Positions 45,057 through 53,965 of a stretch of DNA of 64,000 bases are shown piece after piece. The position numbers and the translations under genes are program-made. The notes under the pieces were generated by a model. That model made no database searches, was not told the DNA's origin, and was given only the letters and a program-made list of their open reading frames with translations. This DNA is from Aureococcus anophagefferens (taxonomy: Eukaryota > Sar > Pelagophyceae > Pelagomonadales > Pelagomonadaceae): positions 266,489 through 330,488 of the forward strand of contig NW_008705588.1 of assembly GCF_000186865.1 (NCBI RefSeq), given 5' to 3'. The stretch's first letter is position 1. Each line of letters begins with the position of its first letter.

Positions 45057-46041
45057 TTAGGGGGGCGCGCCGCGCGAGGGCCGCGGCGAGCGCGGCGAAC
45101 GCGACTCGCGCCACAGGGCCGCGAGGATGGTATCTGCGTCCTGCTCGGCGACGCGCGCGAGCGGCCCCGGGGAGCACTGGTGGCCGCCGTTTGCTTTTTC
45201 TGAAACCGTGCACAGCCCCTCCTCGGCCGAGCAGCCCTTCACGCCGACGGCGTTCTCCGGGAAGTCGATGAGGGCCGCGCGCGGGAACGCGGCGCGGTAG
45301 CGGCCGAGCTTGATTCTGTGACGTTCTCCAAGGGAAACGTTTCGGTCTAAGCCTTCAATATGTCGGTCTTGTTCATTTGTCACGCCCACGAGGAGCACGT
45401 CGGGGTCGAAGCCGATGCCGCGCAGGAGCTCGATCGCGGGCTCCGAATATTTCGCCTGGAACATTTCGTCGTTGTCGAACCTACGGAGACAGGTTTCCGA
45501 CGAAGGCCTCGGACGCGGCGGCCGCGAACAGCAGAAGGGTCGCGTTGTTCTTCGCGCTTTGCGCGAGGTATGAATTCATATTGTTGCCGTCGAGCTTGAA
45601 GACGTCGGTGGAATGACAGCCGCAGAGCAGCGTCGTCATCCGCTCCGCGAGGTACGAGTTCCCGTCCGCGAAGATGCGCGCGCTTTGTGGCAGATTGGCG
45701 AGCTGGAAGCGCCACGGTCGATAAGGCTGCGTGCGCTTGAGCACCGCCGCGTACGCGTCGCCGACGCACGCCCAGTTAGAGCGCGTGAGCGTGCACCACT
45801 CGTGGTCGCTCGCCGACACGACGTCGTAGTTCTCCCGCATCCTCCCGGGCGGAAACGCTCGGAACGCGTGCTTGATGTCGTGCAGGCTCTTGACCTTGGA
45901 CCACGAGGGCGTCCCGTCGCCGGCGCCCCACAGCCGATCCGGGGTCCACGCCGTGGAGAGGTTCGCGTTTTTTTTTTTTTTTGACGGTCCCGAAGTCGCG
46001 ACGACGCCGAGCGCGAGGAGCAAGTACGGGTTGGGGGGCAT
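45057..46041 (-). CDS. Secreted protein, SGNH-hydrolase-like (tentative), one 49-nt intron
   Basis: Exons 46041-45530 and 45480-45057 give 311 residues. A signal peptide (MPPNPYLLLALGVVATSG) is followed by a Lys run from a T15 tract. ARIFADGNSYLAERMTTLLC has the GNS pattern of SGNH esterases, and GGHQCSPGPLARVAEQDAD could carry the late His. Splicing GTTCGC...CCGTAG turns a stop-containing frame into NATLLLFDNDEMFQAKYSEP. The left and right borders share only GTTCG, so an introner origin is uncertain. Family assignment is weak. Confidence 0.5.
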
Positions 46042-46167
46042 GAGGTCCCCTAATGATCTCGGTCGCGGAGCGCGAGGAGCGGGGCGCGGCTCGGGAGAGC
46101 GTCGGGCGGCGCGACGCGGTTCCTCGTGCGACTACACGATTAGCGCTAGTCCCACGTTAAAGCACCC

Positions 46168-46206
<39 letters not shown>
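46168..46206. repeat. (ATA)13 microsatellite
   Basis: Thirteen ata units in a row, isolated in GC-rich DNA, upstream of the secreted-protein gene. Confidence 0.98.
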
Positions 46207-46216
46207 GCTAAGTTAG

Positions 46217-46540
46217 CGAGACCTCTAGACCGGGCCTCACCCGCCTGCGGACCCCTGGCCTGGGCTCCTTACTACTACGCCTACTACTAGTACTAGCCCG
46301 GGCCTAGCCGAGACCCACTAGGGAACCGGACTCTCGCTGGGAGGAGCGCCTAGGCGCGTCGCGTCCGGGGTGAGGGACCCCAAAGAGCGCGCTGGTCCAG
46401 CGCTCTCGCTGCCTCGTGGCCGGACCCCCGGCCAAGCGCGCGCGCTCGGTCCAAGCTCTTGAACCGCTCTCCGAGCGGGGCAAGGTCGGCCCGCAGGCGG
46501 GTGGCCGGGCCTCGCTCGCCCCCCGAGAGCCGAGGCCGCA
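46217..46540. repeat. Possible foldback element next to the microsatellite
   Basis: The arm cacccgcctgcgg (46238-46250) is the reverse complement of ccgcaggcgggtg (46489-46501), with weaker pairing on either side over ~40 bp. The centre is rich in short inverted pieces (gcgctggtccagcgc). No ORF in this stretch looks real. A MITE-like or structured element is an inference. Confidence 0.4.
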
Positions 46541-46548
46541 ATTTGTGT

Positions 46549-49032
46549 TTATCCCAACCGCACGAGCGTGAGCCGCCAGAGGCGCGCGAGGCGGAGGTAC
46601 ACGTCCGCCTCGGAGACGGGGTCGCTCTCGTCCTCGTCGAGGTCCGCGACGAGGTCCGCGGCGAGCTCGGCCGCCGACAGCTCGCCGTCGCAGCGCTCGT
46701 AGATGGCCGCGTCGAGCGCGTCGAGGAGTTCGACGTCGCCGCGCCTCGTCCGCGCCGCGTCCTCGAGGGGCTCGTCGAGGTCGAGGACGCGGAGCGTCGA
46801 TGTTTCCCGGGGCTCGCCGTCGTCGCCGCGCTCGACGGTCGTCGTCAGCGCGTAGCGCGCGTGCTTGCGCGCGGGGAACGACGCGGCCGCGCCCGGGAAC
46901 GACCCCGCGGCCTCGTCGACGGGGCAGCGCCGCGCGCGCCGCAGCTTCCCGGGCGTCGCGAGGAGGAGGTCGAGGCGCCGCGTCGGCGACGCCGCGGCGC
47001 GCGCGTTCGCCGCGAGGAAGCTCGACACGGCGCCGCGGGGGCTCTCCGCGACGGGTTCGGCCGGCTTCGTGTTGAACGACGTGTTCAAAACGAACGGCAC
47101 GCCCGTGAGCGCAAAGACGGCGGCGATGAGCGCGCGGTAGCGCGCGAGGCGCGGCTCCGTCGACGCCACGGTCTGGGGCCGCGCCGTGTCGTCGACGTGG
47201 GCGCACGCGGGCACGAGTTCGGCCCTGTCGCGCGCGAGCGTCCAGACGCGGCTCATGTAGGGCGTCGGCGCGTCGCCGCCCTTCCCCGCGAACCATTTGC
47301 TCGCCTCCTCCTCCAGGACCGCCGGCGCGAGGGGGCGGAAGTCCTCGCGGCCCTTGACGACGTCGTTGATGCCGTCGACGACGTCGTAGCGCGTCGCCGG
47401 CGCGACGATCGACCGGTGGCCGAGCGCGCGGGGCCCGAACTCGCCGCGGCCCTCGAACCAGAAGACGACGCCCGCGGCGCCGTCGTTTGCCGCGAGCGCG
47501 GCGGCGCAGCGGGCGACGAGCGCGCCGTCGTCGCCGTCGGCCACGCCGTCGACGGCCTCGAGCCACTCGCCGAAGTCGTCGAGGGCGTCGTCGATCTCAT
47601 CGTCGCTCGGCGCCGCGCCGCCGTACGGCAGGAGCGCCGTGTTTAGATGCTTTGTTGCACCGGCGACGGCCAGCGCCCGCGCCGCGCAGCCCAGCGCGCA
47701 GCCCTCGTCGCCCGGCGCGGACGGCACGTGCACTCTGACGGCCGCTTCCTCCTCCGCGAGGCCGTTGAGCACGCTGTTGAGGCCCACGCCGCCGCAGAGC
47801 ACGACGCGCGTCGCGTCCGGCACCCGGGCCGCGGCGTGGGCCGCGAAGGCGAGGGCGACGGCCTCGAGGTCCTTTTGCGCAAAGTAGGCGAGCGCCGCGC
47901 AGCACGCGCGCGCGGCGACCGGCTCCGACGGGAACTTCCAGAGGTTCGTCGGGCTCGCGGGCGGGAAGGCCGCCCGGAACGCCGCGGCGTCGCCGACGAA
48001 GGCCGCGTCCGGCAGGGCCGCCGCGGCCCGCGCGAGGAGGTCCGCGATCGCGGACCGGTCGATGGAGACGCCCGCGTCGACGGCGCCGGCGTAGAGCCGC
48101 GGCCGGCCGCCGCCGTCCAGGGCCGCGGCGGCGTTTCGCGCGTACGGCGCCCAGGAGTCGCGCGTCCGGCCGCCCCAGGTCGCGTCGCCCGTCGTCGCCG
48201 GGTCGCCCCAGGGCGCGAGGCCCATGACTTTCCCGCACGCGTTCCAGTCGCCGAAGACGACGTGCGACACGTGCGAGTAGGCGGCGCCGAGCGAGTCCAT
48301 GGGCGCCGCGAACCAGTCGCCGAAGCCGAAGAAGGCGCCGGGCACGCCCAAACACCAGCGCTTGACCAGCGGCGACAGCGCGCCGTCCGCGCTTTCGGCG
48401 TAGGCCGTCTCGCATTCGCGCGCGTCCGGCGGGACGGCCCCAAAGTCCACGCGGGCGTCGTTGAGGACGTGGACGCAGTCGCCGAAGCCCGGGAGGTCGG
48501 CGTCGCTGTGGAAGTCCGCCTCGTCGAAGCGGCGCCGCTCCTCGCCCATGCCGTCCATGACGACGACGACGCCGGGCCCGATCCGGTCGCCGGTCGCGGC
48601 CGCGCCGAGCGCGTGCGCGAGGTGGTGCGACATCTCCGATGTGATCGTAGCGTCGAAGGCGTTGTAGGGGTCCACGGCGTCGCCCACGTCGACGCCGGCC
48701 GCGGACTGCGAGAGCCCGAGCGCCGCGGCGCGAGCGAACGCGCGCTCCTCGGACGCGACGGACCGGTGGTGGTCGTTGGCGACGACGGCGACGACGTCGT
48801 CGATCCCGACGTCGCAGGCCGCCAGCGCGTGGCGCACGAGGTCGCCGACGGCGCCGCCGTCGTTCTTGACGCGCGTGAGGCGCTCCTTCTCCTGGGCGAA
48901 GAGGAGCTCGCCGGTGTGCGCGTCGGCGACCGCGACGCAGGCGTTGTGGCTGTACTTGTTGAGTCCCAGGACGACGGAGCGCGGCGCGTGCAAGGCCGAA
49001 ACAGCGGTGAGGGCTGCGAGCAGTACCCACAT
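46549..49032 (-). CDS. Secretory carbamoyltransferase (NodU/CmcH/TobZ-like) with C-terminal extension
   Basis: About 827 residues. A signal peptide (MWVLLAALTAVSALHAPRS) precedes the kinase-like YrdC/ASKHA fold: VVLGLNKYSHNACVAVADA, HHLAHALGAA with the metal His pair, and VVVVMDGMGEE. The C-domain has GEFGPRALGHRSIVAPATR, DFRPLAPAVLEEEASKWF, and PFVLNTSFNTKPAEP, the family hallmark. Bacterial relatives carbamoylate sugars or antibiotics from carbamoyl phosphate. About 130 extra residues follow. A secretory copy is unexpected because carbamoyl phosphate is normally cytosolic or plastidic, so a plastid route is possible. Confidence 0.88.
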   Translation of the reverse strand: MWVLLAALTAVSALHAPRSVVLGLNKYSHNACVAVADAHTGELLFAQEKERLTRVKNDGGAVGDLVRHALAACDVGIDDVVAVVANDHHRSVASEERAFARAAALGLSQSAAGVDVGDAVDPYNAFDATITSEMSHHLAHALGAAATGDRIGPGVVVVMDGMGEERRRFDEADFHSDADLPGFGDCVHVLNDARVDFGAVPPDARECETAYAESADGALSPLVKRWCLGVPGAFFGFGDWFAAPMDSLGAAYSHVSHVVFGDWNACGKVMGLAPWGDPATTGDATWGGRTRDSWAPYARNAAAALDGGGRPRLYAGAVDAGVSIDRSAIADLLARAAAALPDAAFVGDAAAFRAAFPPASPTNLWKFPSEPVAARACCAALAYFAQKDLEAVALAFAAHAAARVPDATRVVLCGGVGLNSVLNGLAEEEAAVRVHVPSAPGDEGCALGCAARALAVAGATKHLNTALLPYGGAAPSDDEIDDALDDFGEWLEAVDGVADGDDGALVARCAAALAANDGAAGVVFWFEGRGEFGPRALGHRSIVAPATRYDVVDGINDVVKGREDFRPLAPAVLEEEASKWFAGKGGDAPTPYMSRVWTLARDRAELVPACAHVDDTARPQTVASTEPRLARYRALIAAVFALTGVPFVLNTSFNTKPAEPVAESPRGAVSSFLAANARAAASPTRRLDLLLATPGKLRRARRCPVDEAAGSFPGAAASFPARKHARYALTTTVERGDDGEPRETSTLRVLDLDEPLEDAARTRRGDVELLDALDAAIYERCDGELSAAELAADLVADLDEDESDPVSEADVYLRLARLWRLTLVRLG

Positions 49033-49235
49033 CGTCCTCGCCGGCGGCCTTTGAGGTAGACCTTGAGTGGCACTTTGCCAAAGACTTTGCCGCAAGATCA
49101 GCGACGCTCGAGCCGGAGCTGCGACGCGGCACCCAACTTTGTCAAGCGCCTGACGCTCTGCTGCCGGCCGGCTCGTTCAGCAGCAGCGCGGGCGCGAGCG
49201 CCTGACGCTCTGCAGCCCGGGTCGGCGCGGGCGCG

Positions 49236-50894
49236 ATGGCGCGCCGGCTCCTGGGTCTCCTCGCGACCTTGGCCGTCGCCTCCACGAGCGAGGACTTCGG
49301 CATGAGCTACGGCCAGCGCCTCGCGCTGCGCGACGCCGTCGTCGAGATGCACGGCCACGCGCACCGGGCCTACATGGCGCACGCGTTCCCGCACGACGAG
49401 CTCATGCCCCTGAGCTGCCAGGGCCGGCGCTGGGACAAGCGGCGGCGCGGCACGCTCGACGACGTGCTCGGCGGCTACCTCATGACGTTGGTCGACGGCG
49501 CGGACACGATGCTGACGATCGGCGACTACGAGAGCTTCGCGGCCACGCTGGACGTCATCGCAGCGACGCTCACCTTCGACCGGGACGTGACCGTGTCGAC
49601 GTTCGAGGCGTGCATCCGCGTGCTGGGAGGTCTGCTGTCGGCGCACTACCTCGTGACGGCCGACGCGCTGCGGCCCGCGGTCCTGCGCGCGGCGGCGAAC
49701 GCGACGGACCCCGCGGCGGCGGTGGACCGCTGGGCGCGGTCCCTGCGGAGCCTGGCAACGGATTTAGGGCGGCGGTTGCTGCCGGCGTTCGACACGCCGA
49801 CGGGCATCCCCGCGCACCGCGTGAACCTGCGACGGGGCGTCGCGACGTCCGAGAGCCGCGAGACGTGCTCCGCGGCCGCGGGGACCATGCTCCTGGAGAT
49901 GTCCAAGCTCAGCGCGTTGACGGGCGACGGGCGCTTCGAGGCCGCGGCGCGGCGCGCGCTCGACGAGCTCTGGCGGCGCCGGTCCAAGGTCACGGACCTC
50001 GTCGGGTCGACGGTGCACACGCACACGGGCCAGTGGCTCGCGCCGAACACGGGCGTCGGCGCGGGCGTTGACTCCTACTACGAGTACATGGTCAAGGCGG
50101 CCATTTTTCTGGATGACGCGCCGCTGCTGCACCGGGGCCTCGCGGGCGTGCGCGCCGCGCACAACGAGACGTCCTTCCGGGACCCGGCGTCGGCGCTGCT
50201 CTGGAACGTCGAGGTCTACCGGGATTCGGGCCGCTATTTTGGCCACCGCGTGTCGGCGCTGCAGGCCTTCTGGCCGTCGCTGCTGCTCATGGCGGGCGAC
50301 GTCGGCGCGGCGCGCGACACGTTCAAGGCCTACTGGTCCGTGTGGCGCAAGTACAAGTCGCTCCCGGAGCTCTTCGATCTCTCCAAGAACGACGTGCTGA
50401 CCTTCGCCAAGGACTCGCCGCTGCGGCCGGAGCTCGCGGAGTCGGCGCTGCATTTATATCTGAAGACGCGCGACGCGCACTTCCTCGTCGTCGGCCGCGA
50501 GCTCGTCGCGGCGCTGAACAACATCTCGCGCGTGCCCTGCGGCTTCGCGTCCATCGCCGACGCGACGACGCACCGCCTCGACGACCGCATGGACTCCTAC
50601 TTCTTCGCGGAGACGCTCAAGTACCTCTTCCTCCTCTTCGACCTGAGCCTCGAGCCCGCGGACCGCCGGTCCTTCTTCTGCTGCGACGACGACGACGACG
50701 ACATCGCCGACGGCGCGCCCTACAGCGACGCCAAGGGCTGCCCGCCGGCGGGCGCCTGCGTGCGCCTCGACCGCACCCTCTTCTCCACGGAGGGCCACTT
50801 CTTCGAGGTGCCCTTCCCGGAGGCGCTCGGGCCCTTCGGGAGCTTGAAGGCGGGCCTCGAGCCCGTCTGCGACGCGCACGCGGGCGCCATGTAA
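49236..50894 (+). CDS. GH47 alpha-mannosidase-like (EDEM type)
   Basis: 552 residues. The signal peptide is MARRLLGLLATLAVASTS. GH47 features: MHGHAHRAYMAHAFPHDELM, GGYLMTLVDGADTMLTIGDY, FEACIRVLGGLLSAHYLV, GVGAGVDSYYEYMVKAAIF with the Glu, and DSYFFAETLKYLFLLFDL with Glu near the substrate pocket. Such proteins trim mannose from misfolded glycoproteins in the ER and mark them for ERAD. No transmembrane anchor or KDEL tail; it ends CDAHAGAM. A Cys-Asp-rich loop (FFCCDDDDDD) is lineage-specific. Confidence 0.9.
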   Translation: MARRLLGLLATLAVASTSEDFGMSYGQRLALRDAVVEMHGHAHRAYMAHAFPHDELMPLSCQGRRWDKRRRGTLDDVLGGYLMTLVDGADTMLTIGDYESFAATLDVIAATLTFDRDVTVSTFEACIRVLGGLLSAHYLVTADALRPAVLRAAANATDPAAAVDRWARSLRSLATDLGRRLLPAFDTPTGIPAHRVNLRRGVATSESRETCSAAAGTMLLEMSKLSALTGDGRFEAAARRALDELWRRRSKVTDLVGSTVHTHTGQWLAPNTGVGAGVDSYYEYMVKAAIFLDDAPLLHRGLAGVRAAHNETSFRDPASALLWNVEVYRDSGRYFGHRVSALQAFWPSLLLMAGDVGAARDTFKAYWSVWRKYKSLPELFDLSKNDVLTFAKDSPLRPELAESALHLYLKTRDAHFLVVGRELVAALNNISRVPCGFASIADATTHRLDDRMDSYFFAETLKYLFLLFDLSLEPADRRSFFCCDDDDDDIADGAPYSDAKGCPPAGACVRLDRTLFSTEGHFFEVPFPEALGPFGSLKAGLEPVCDAHAGAM

Positions 50895-51197
50895 CACGTG
50901 GGGCTTTCCAGCAGGGGCAGCTGCGCGCGCGTGCCTTCGTCGGCGGCACTCTGCCTGCGTCGATTGCGCCTCTCAGACGTCCAAGGTCATGCTTAGGGCA
51001 GCCCTCGCAGGCGCATCACATCACGATAAGTTTGAAAGGGCAGCATCCAGTCAGAGCATCCTTCAAGTGATGGGCTCAAGCCGAAGAGCAAAATAGGAGC
51101 CAGCGGCCGGAACGAGTGTCAATCTGTGTTGCCCGCCGCAACCTCACCTCCGCGACAGCAGCACCCACGACCGCCCCAGTACCACCACATCGAAGCC
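50895..51197. other. Gap without a supported gene
   Basis: Holds the EDEM 3' UTR and the upstream region of a small gene. It is less GC-rich in the middle (50990-51110). Nothing else recognised. Confidence 0.5.
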
Positions 51198-51485
51198 ATG
51201 TCGACGCCGGCGAAGAAGAGACTTATCGACACGAAGGTGATCCGCAGGTTGATCGAAGAAGACACGGCGGACTCCCCCAAACGCCCGCGCCCCCTGGACA
51301 TCTGCCGCCGGATCGTCGACACCGGCGATCTGCGCTCGCCGCTCACGCCGCTGTCCCCGAACACCGTCATGAAAAGGAAAACCGACATGGCGAGCCAGTT
51401 GGATGAGTTCGACGAAAACCTGCGCAAGGCGAACCAGCGCGTGTACCTCCGGACGCACGACGCGCCGCCGCCGAGCGCGTTCTGA
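51198..51485 (+). CDS. Small basic protein (95 aa), unknown
   Basis: ATG 51198 opens MSTPAKKRLIDTKVIRRLIE. A middle part reads DICRRIVDTGDLRSPLTPLS with Ser/Thr-Pro sites, and ASQLDEFDENLRKANQRVYL is a probable helix. The evenly mixed charge and lower Arg bias than shadow ORFs support it as real. No family recognised. It might be a regulator with phospho-sites; that is a guess. Confidence 0.5.
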   Translation: MSTPAKKRLIDTKVIRRLIEEDTADSPKRPRPLDICRRIVDTGDLRSPLTPLSPNTVMKRKTDMASQLDEFDENLRKANQRVYLRTHDAPPPSAF

Positions 51486-51692
51486 AGCACCGGTGGCGAA
51501 CCTTCCACCCGCATCCCTAGGTGCCACCCCGCTCGAAACAGACCGCTCGCCGAACCGTCTGGAGCCGCGACATGTGAAAAACCCTCTGTGCCCCGCGTCG
51601 CCTGTGACTGTTTTAAGCCGATAGAACTCCCTCTGGTGGTGCGTATCGTAGGGTAGAGACGCACGTCCGTGCCGCTCCAGACAAATGAAGGC

Positions 51693-52379
51693 TTATCCGC
51701 GCGGCAGGCCCGCGTCGTCGAAGGGGAACTCGGGGAACGCGTCGGACCCCAGCGACGACGCGTCGCCGAGCGCGTCGCCGTCGGCGAAGGCGGACCGCAG
51801 CGCGTCGTCGGCGACGGGCGACGCCGCGGCGTCGCCCGTCGCCTTGGCGCGCCGCGCGGCCCGCGCGACGCGCCGCTTCGCGAGCTTGGCGACCTCGGCC
51901 GCGCGCTGCTTCCAGTCGCGCAGCTCGCGCTCCGCGAGGAGCCGCCGGCACCGCTCGTCGGCGTGCGCGGCGCTCAGGCCCAGCAGCGCGTCGCGCGCGG
52001 CGCCGTCGCGCTGCTCGCGCTCCGCGGCGGCGGCGATCGCCGCGGCCTCGGCCTCGAGCCGCAGCTTGTCGAGTGTTTCCGCGTGCCGCCGCCGCTCGCG
52101 CGCGAGCTCGGCCGCCGCGAGGTCGCGCTCGACCAGGGCCTCGTCGCGCGCGGCGGCGGCGGCGGCGAGCTCCTGCGCGTGTTTTTTGTGATCGCTCGGC
52201 GCGGCCGCGGGCGGCGGCGGCGGCGGCGGTGCGTCGCCGCCCTCGGCCTGCAGGACGCGCAGCTGGAGCTCGACGAGCTCCGATTCGAGCAGGCGCTGTT
52301 GTTGCAGTAATTTGGCGTTCGCGCGGCTGCTTCGTCGCAGCGCGCGCAGCACGTCCGCATCGGCGTTTGGCTCGGCCAT
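51693..52379 (-). CDS. Coiled-coil protein, unknown
   Basis: 228 residues from ATG 52379 (MAEPNADADVLRALRRSSRA). A first helix (KLLQQQRLLESELVELQLRV) and a poly-Pro break lead to a long Ala/Glu/Arg-rich coiled coil (residues ~75-185), then an acidic, Asp/Ser-rich tail ending FDDAGLPRG. Structural role likely. Diverges from the PNGase-like gene with a 68-bp gap. Confidence 0.6.
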   Translation of the reverse strand: MAEPNADADVLRALRRSSRANAKLLQQQRLLESELVELQLRVLQAEGGDAPPPPPPPAAAPSDHKKHAQELAAAAAARDEALVERDLAAAELARERRRHAETLDKLRLEAEAAAIAAAAEREQRDGAARDALLGLSAAHADERCRRLLAERELRDWKQRAAEVAKLAKRRVARAARRAKATGDAAASPVADDALRSAFADGDALGDASSLGSDAFPEFPFDDAGLPRG

Positions 52380-52447
52380 CGCGCGCCAAGAGCTCAAAAA
52401 GTGCATTGATGTGCACCCAAAACCTTGTGGCAAATTCCGCCCTCGCG
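52380..52447. promoter_or_regulatory. Shared 68-bp gap between divergent genes
   Basis: It is the shortest divergent gap seen. It contains a dyad, gtgcattgatgtgcac, near its middle. Both promoters must be in or near it. No named core motif. Confidence 0.4.
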
Positions 52448-53569
52448 ATGAGGGGCTGCAATTTGCTCCTCATCGCGGCCTTGGTCGGCGCCGGGGCCTT
52501 CCTCCCGCCCGTGTCGGTCCCTCGGCTGCGCTTCCTGCGGCGCCTGGGCATCCGGCGCGCCGGCGCCGTGGAGCAGCGGAAGAACCTCACGCTCCTCACG
52601 TGCCTCGCGGCGCCGCGCGTGCGCTACCTCGGCGACAACGCGACGCTGTTCCTGCGGTACCTGAACGCGACGTCGCCGAGTCCCATCCCCGCGGACGCGG
52701 AGGTGGCGAGCGAGCAGCTCGACGCGGCGTCCGCGGGCGCGCGCGTCGAGGCGCTGTGGCGGAGCCGCGAGCTCATCGTCCACGACAAGGCCGCGTACCG
52801 CGAGGCCGTCGCCGGGTCCAAGCTCGCGGGCCAGCTCGCGGGCGGCGCGCGGCGGGCGAGCGCCATCTGGGCGAAGATGCCGCGGGACGTCGCGGCCGCG
52901 CGGCGCTACGTCGACGCCGCCGCGCCGGCGCTGCCGCGCGACGGCGCCGCGGACGAGGCGGCGCTCAAGGCGCTGCTCGTCGACTTCAAGGAGCGCTACC
53001 CCTACTACCACGGCCAGTGCACGCACTGCGGCGCGCCCGCGACGGACTTTGTGGGCGAGATCTCCGCGTCCGAGGCCGAGGCCGAGGCCGCGCGCGCGGG
53101 CCGCGTGGAGCTGCGCTTCTGCGAGGCCTGCCACGGCGCGAGCCGCTTCGTGCGCGCCAACGACGTCGGCTACGCCCTCCACACGTCGAAGCGCGGCCGC
53201 TGCGGCGAGTACAGCGCCGCGTTCCTCGCGGTCCTCGTGTCGCTCGGCATGGAGGCGCGCTGGGTCTTCGACACGACGGACCACGTCTGGTGCGAGTGCA
53301 AGCTCGGCGGACACTGGGTCCACGTCGACCCCTGCGAGGCGTCCATCGGCGAGCCCCAGATCTACGAGGGCTGGGGCAAGAACGGCACGCTCGTCGTCGC
53401 GTTCGCCGAGCGCGAGGCCGTCGACGTCACGGACCTGTACTACGCGAACCAGAAGCGCGACGTCAAGGCGCGGCGGAAGAGCGACGGCCTGACCGCGGCC
53501 GCCGTGCGGGACGTCCTCGCGGGCTACGCGGCGCGCGACGGCGAGCTGGGCGAGGACGGCGGCGCGTAG
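52448..53569 (+). CDS. Peptide:N-glycanase-like transglutaminase with signal/plastid-type N-terminus
   Basis: 373 residues. The start (MRGCNLLLIAALVGAGAFLP) is a signal peptide whose GAF-LPP end resembles heterokont plastid presequences. The middle has a split zinc knuckle, CTHCG then CEACHG, as in PNGase. The catalytic triad is clear: Cys in KRGRCGEYSAAFLAVLV, His in DTTDHVWCECKLG, Asp in HWVHVDPCEASIG, then QIYEGWGKN. PNGase removes N-glycans from ERAD substrates in the cytosol. A secretory or plastid (or periplastid) location would be unusual. No PUB or PAW domain is seen. Confidence 0.85.
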   Translation: MRGCNLLLIAALVGAGAFLPPVSVPRLRFLRRLGIRRAGAVEQRKNLTLLTCLAAPRVRYLGDNATLFLRYLNATSPSPIPADAEVASEQLDAASAGARVEALWRSRELIVHDKAAYREAVAGSKLAGQLAGGARRASAIWAKMPRDVAAARRYVDAAAPALPRDGAADEAALKALLVDFKERYPYYHGQCTHCGAPATDFVGEISASEAEAEAARAGRVELRFCEACHGASRFVRANDVGYALHTSKRGRCGEYSAAFLAVLVSLGMEARWVFDTTDHVWCECKLGGHWVHVDPCEASIGEPQIYEGWGKNGTLVVAFAEREAVDVTDLYYANQKRDVKARRKSDGLTAAAVRDVLAGYAARDGELGEDGGA

Positions 53570-53965
53570 CTTGGGAGGGTATGTCGCTCTCCTAACTCAA
53601 GGGCGCCCTTCTCTTCCATCCAAAGCTCTTCGCGCGGGATCGTACTTTAATCAAAGACCTGTCTTTCAGCGTAACATATCCCGCCGGCGGGATATGTTAA
53701 ATGCTACACTTTGCGGCACGAAATCCAATCTGCAATTTGCTCATTGTCCGAGTCGCCGTCGGAGTCGTTTTCACCATCGGCGTCAGAGTCGTTCTCAAGC
53801 TCGTTCGCCATGAATTGGATAATTTCTGTAACTTGAAGGTCAAATTGAAGCATTATGCTGAAGTTTTGGGGCAAGACGATGACGAGCCGGGCGAGCACTC
53901 GTCTCGCGTGAGGGCATAACGCAGTCGACACGAACCGGAGCACAGCGAACAAGGCTGCAGACCAC
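53570..53965. other. AT-richer gap with a short acidic ORF
   Basis: On the minus strand, 53704-53811 encodes MANELENDSDADGENDSDGD and a few more residues. I cannot tell if it is a real small protein or a remnant of a transposon ORF. A perfect palindrome lies at 53672-53699. The right end is the MFS promoter. Confidence 0.4.
53672..53699. repeat. Perfect 28-bp palindrome
   Basis: The arm taacatatcccgcc (53672-53685) is followed directly by its reverse complement (53686-53699), with no spacer. It lies between genes. It could be a cruciform, a protein-binding site or a terminator-like hairpin. Confidence 0.95.

Noticed and set aside
46168..46206. ATA repeat as a telomere or centromere signal
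   Set aside because: Only 39 bp and embedded between genes; an ordinary microsatellite.
46549..53569. Carbamoyltransferase, EDEM and PNGase genes as a functional cluster
   Set aside because: Unrelated coiled-coil and small genes lie between, strands alternate, and no co-regulation signal is visible.
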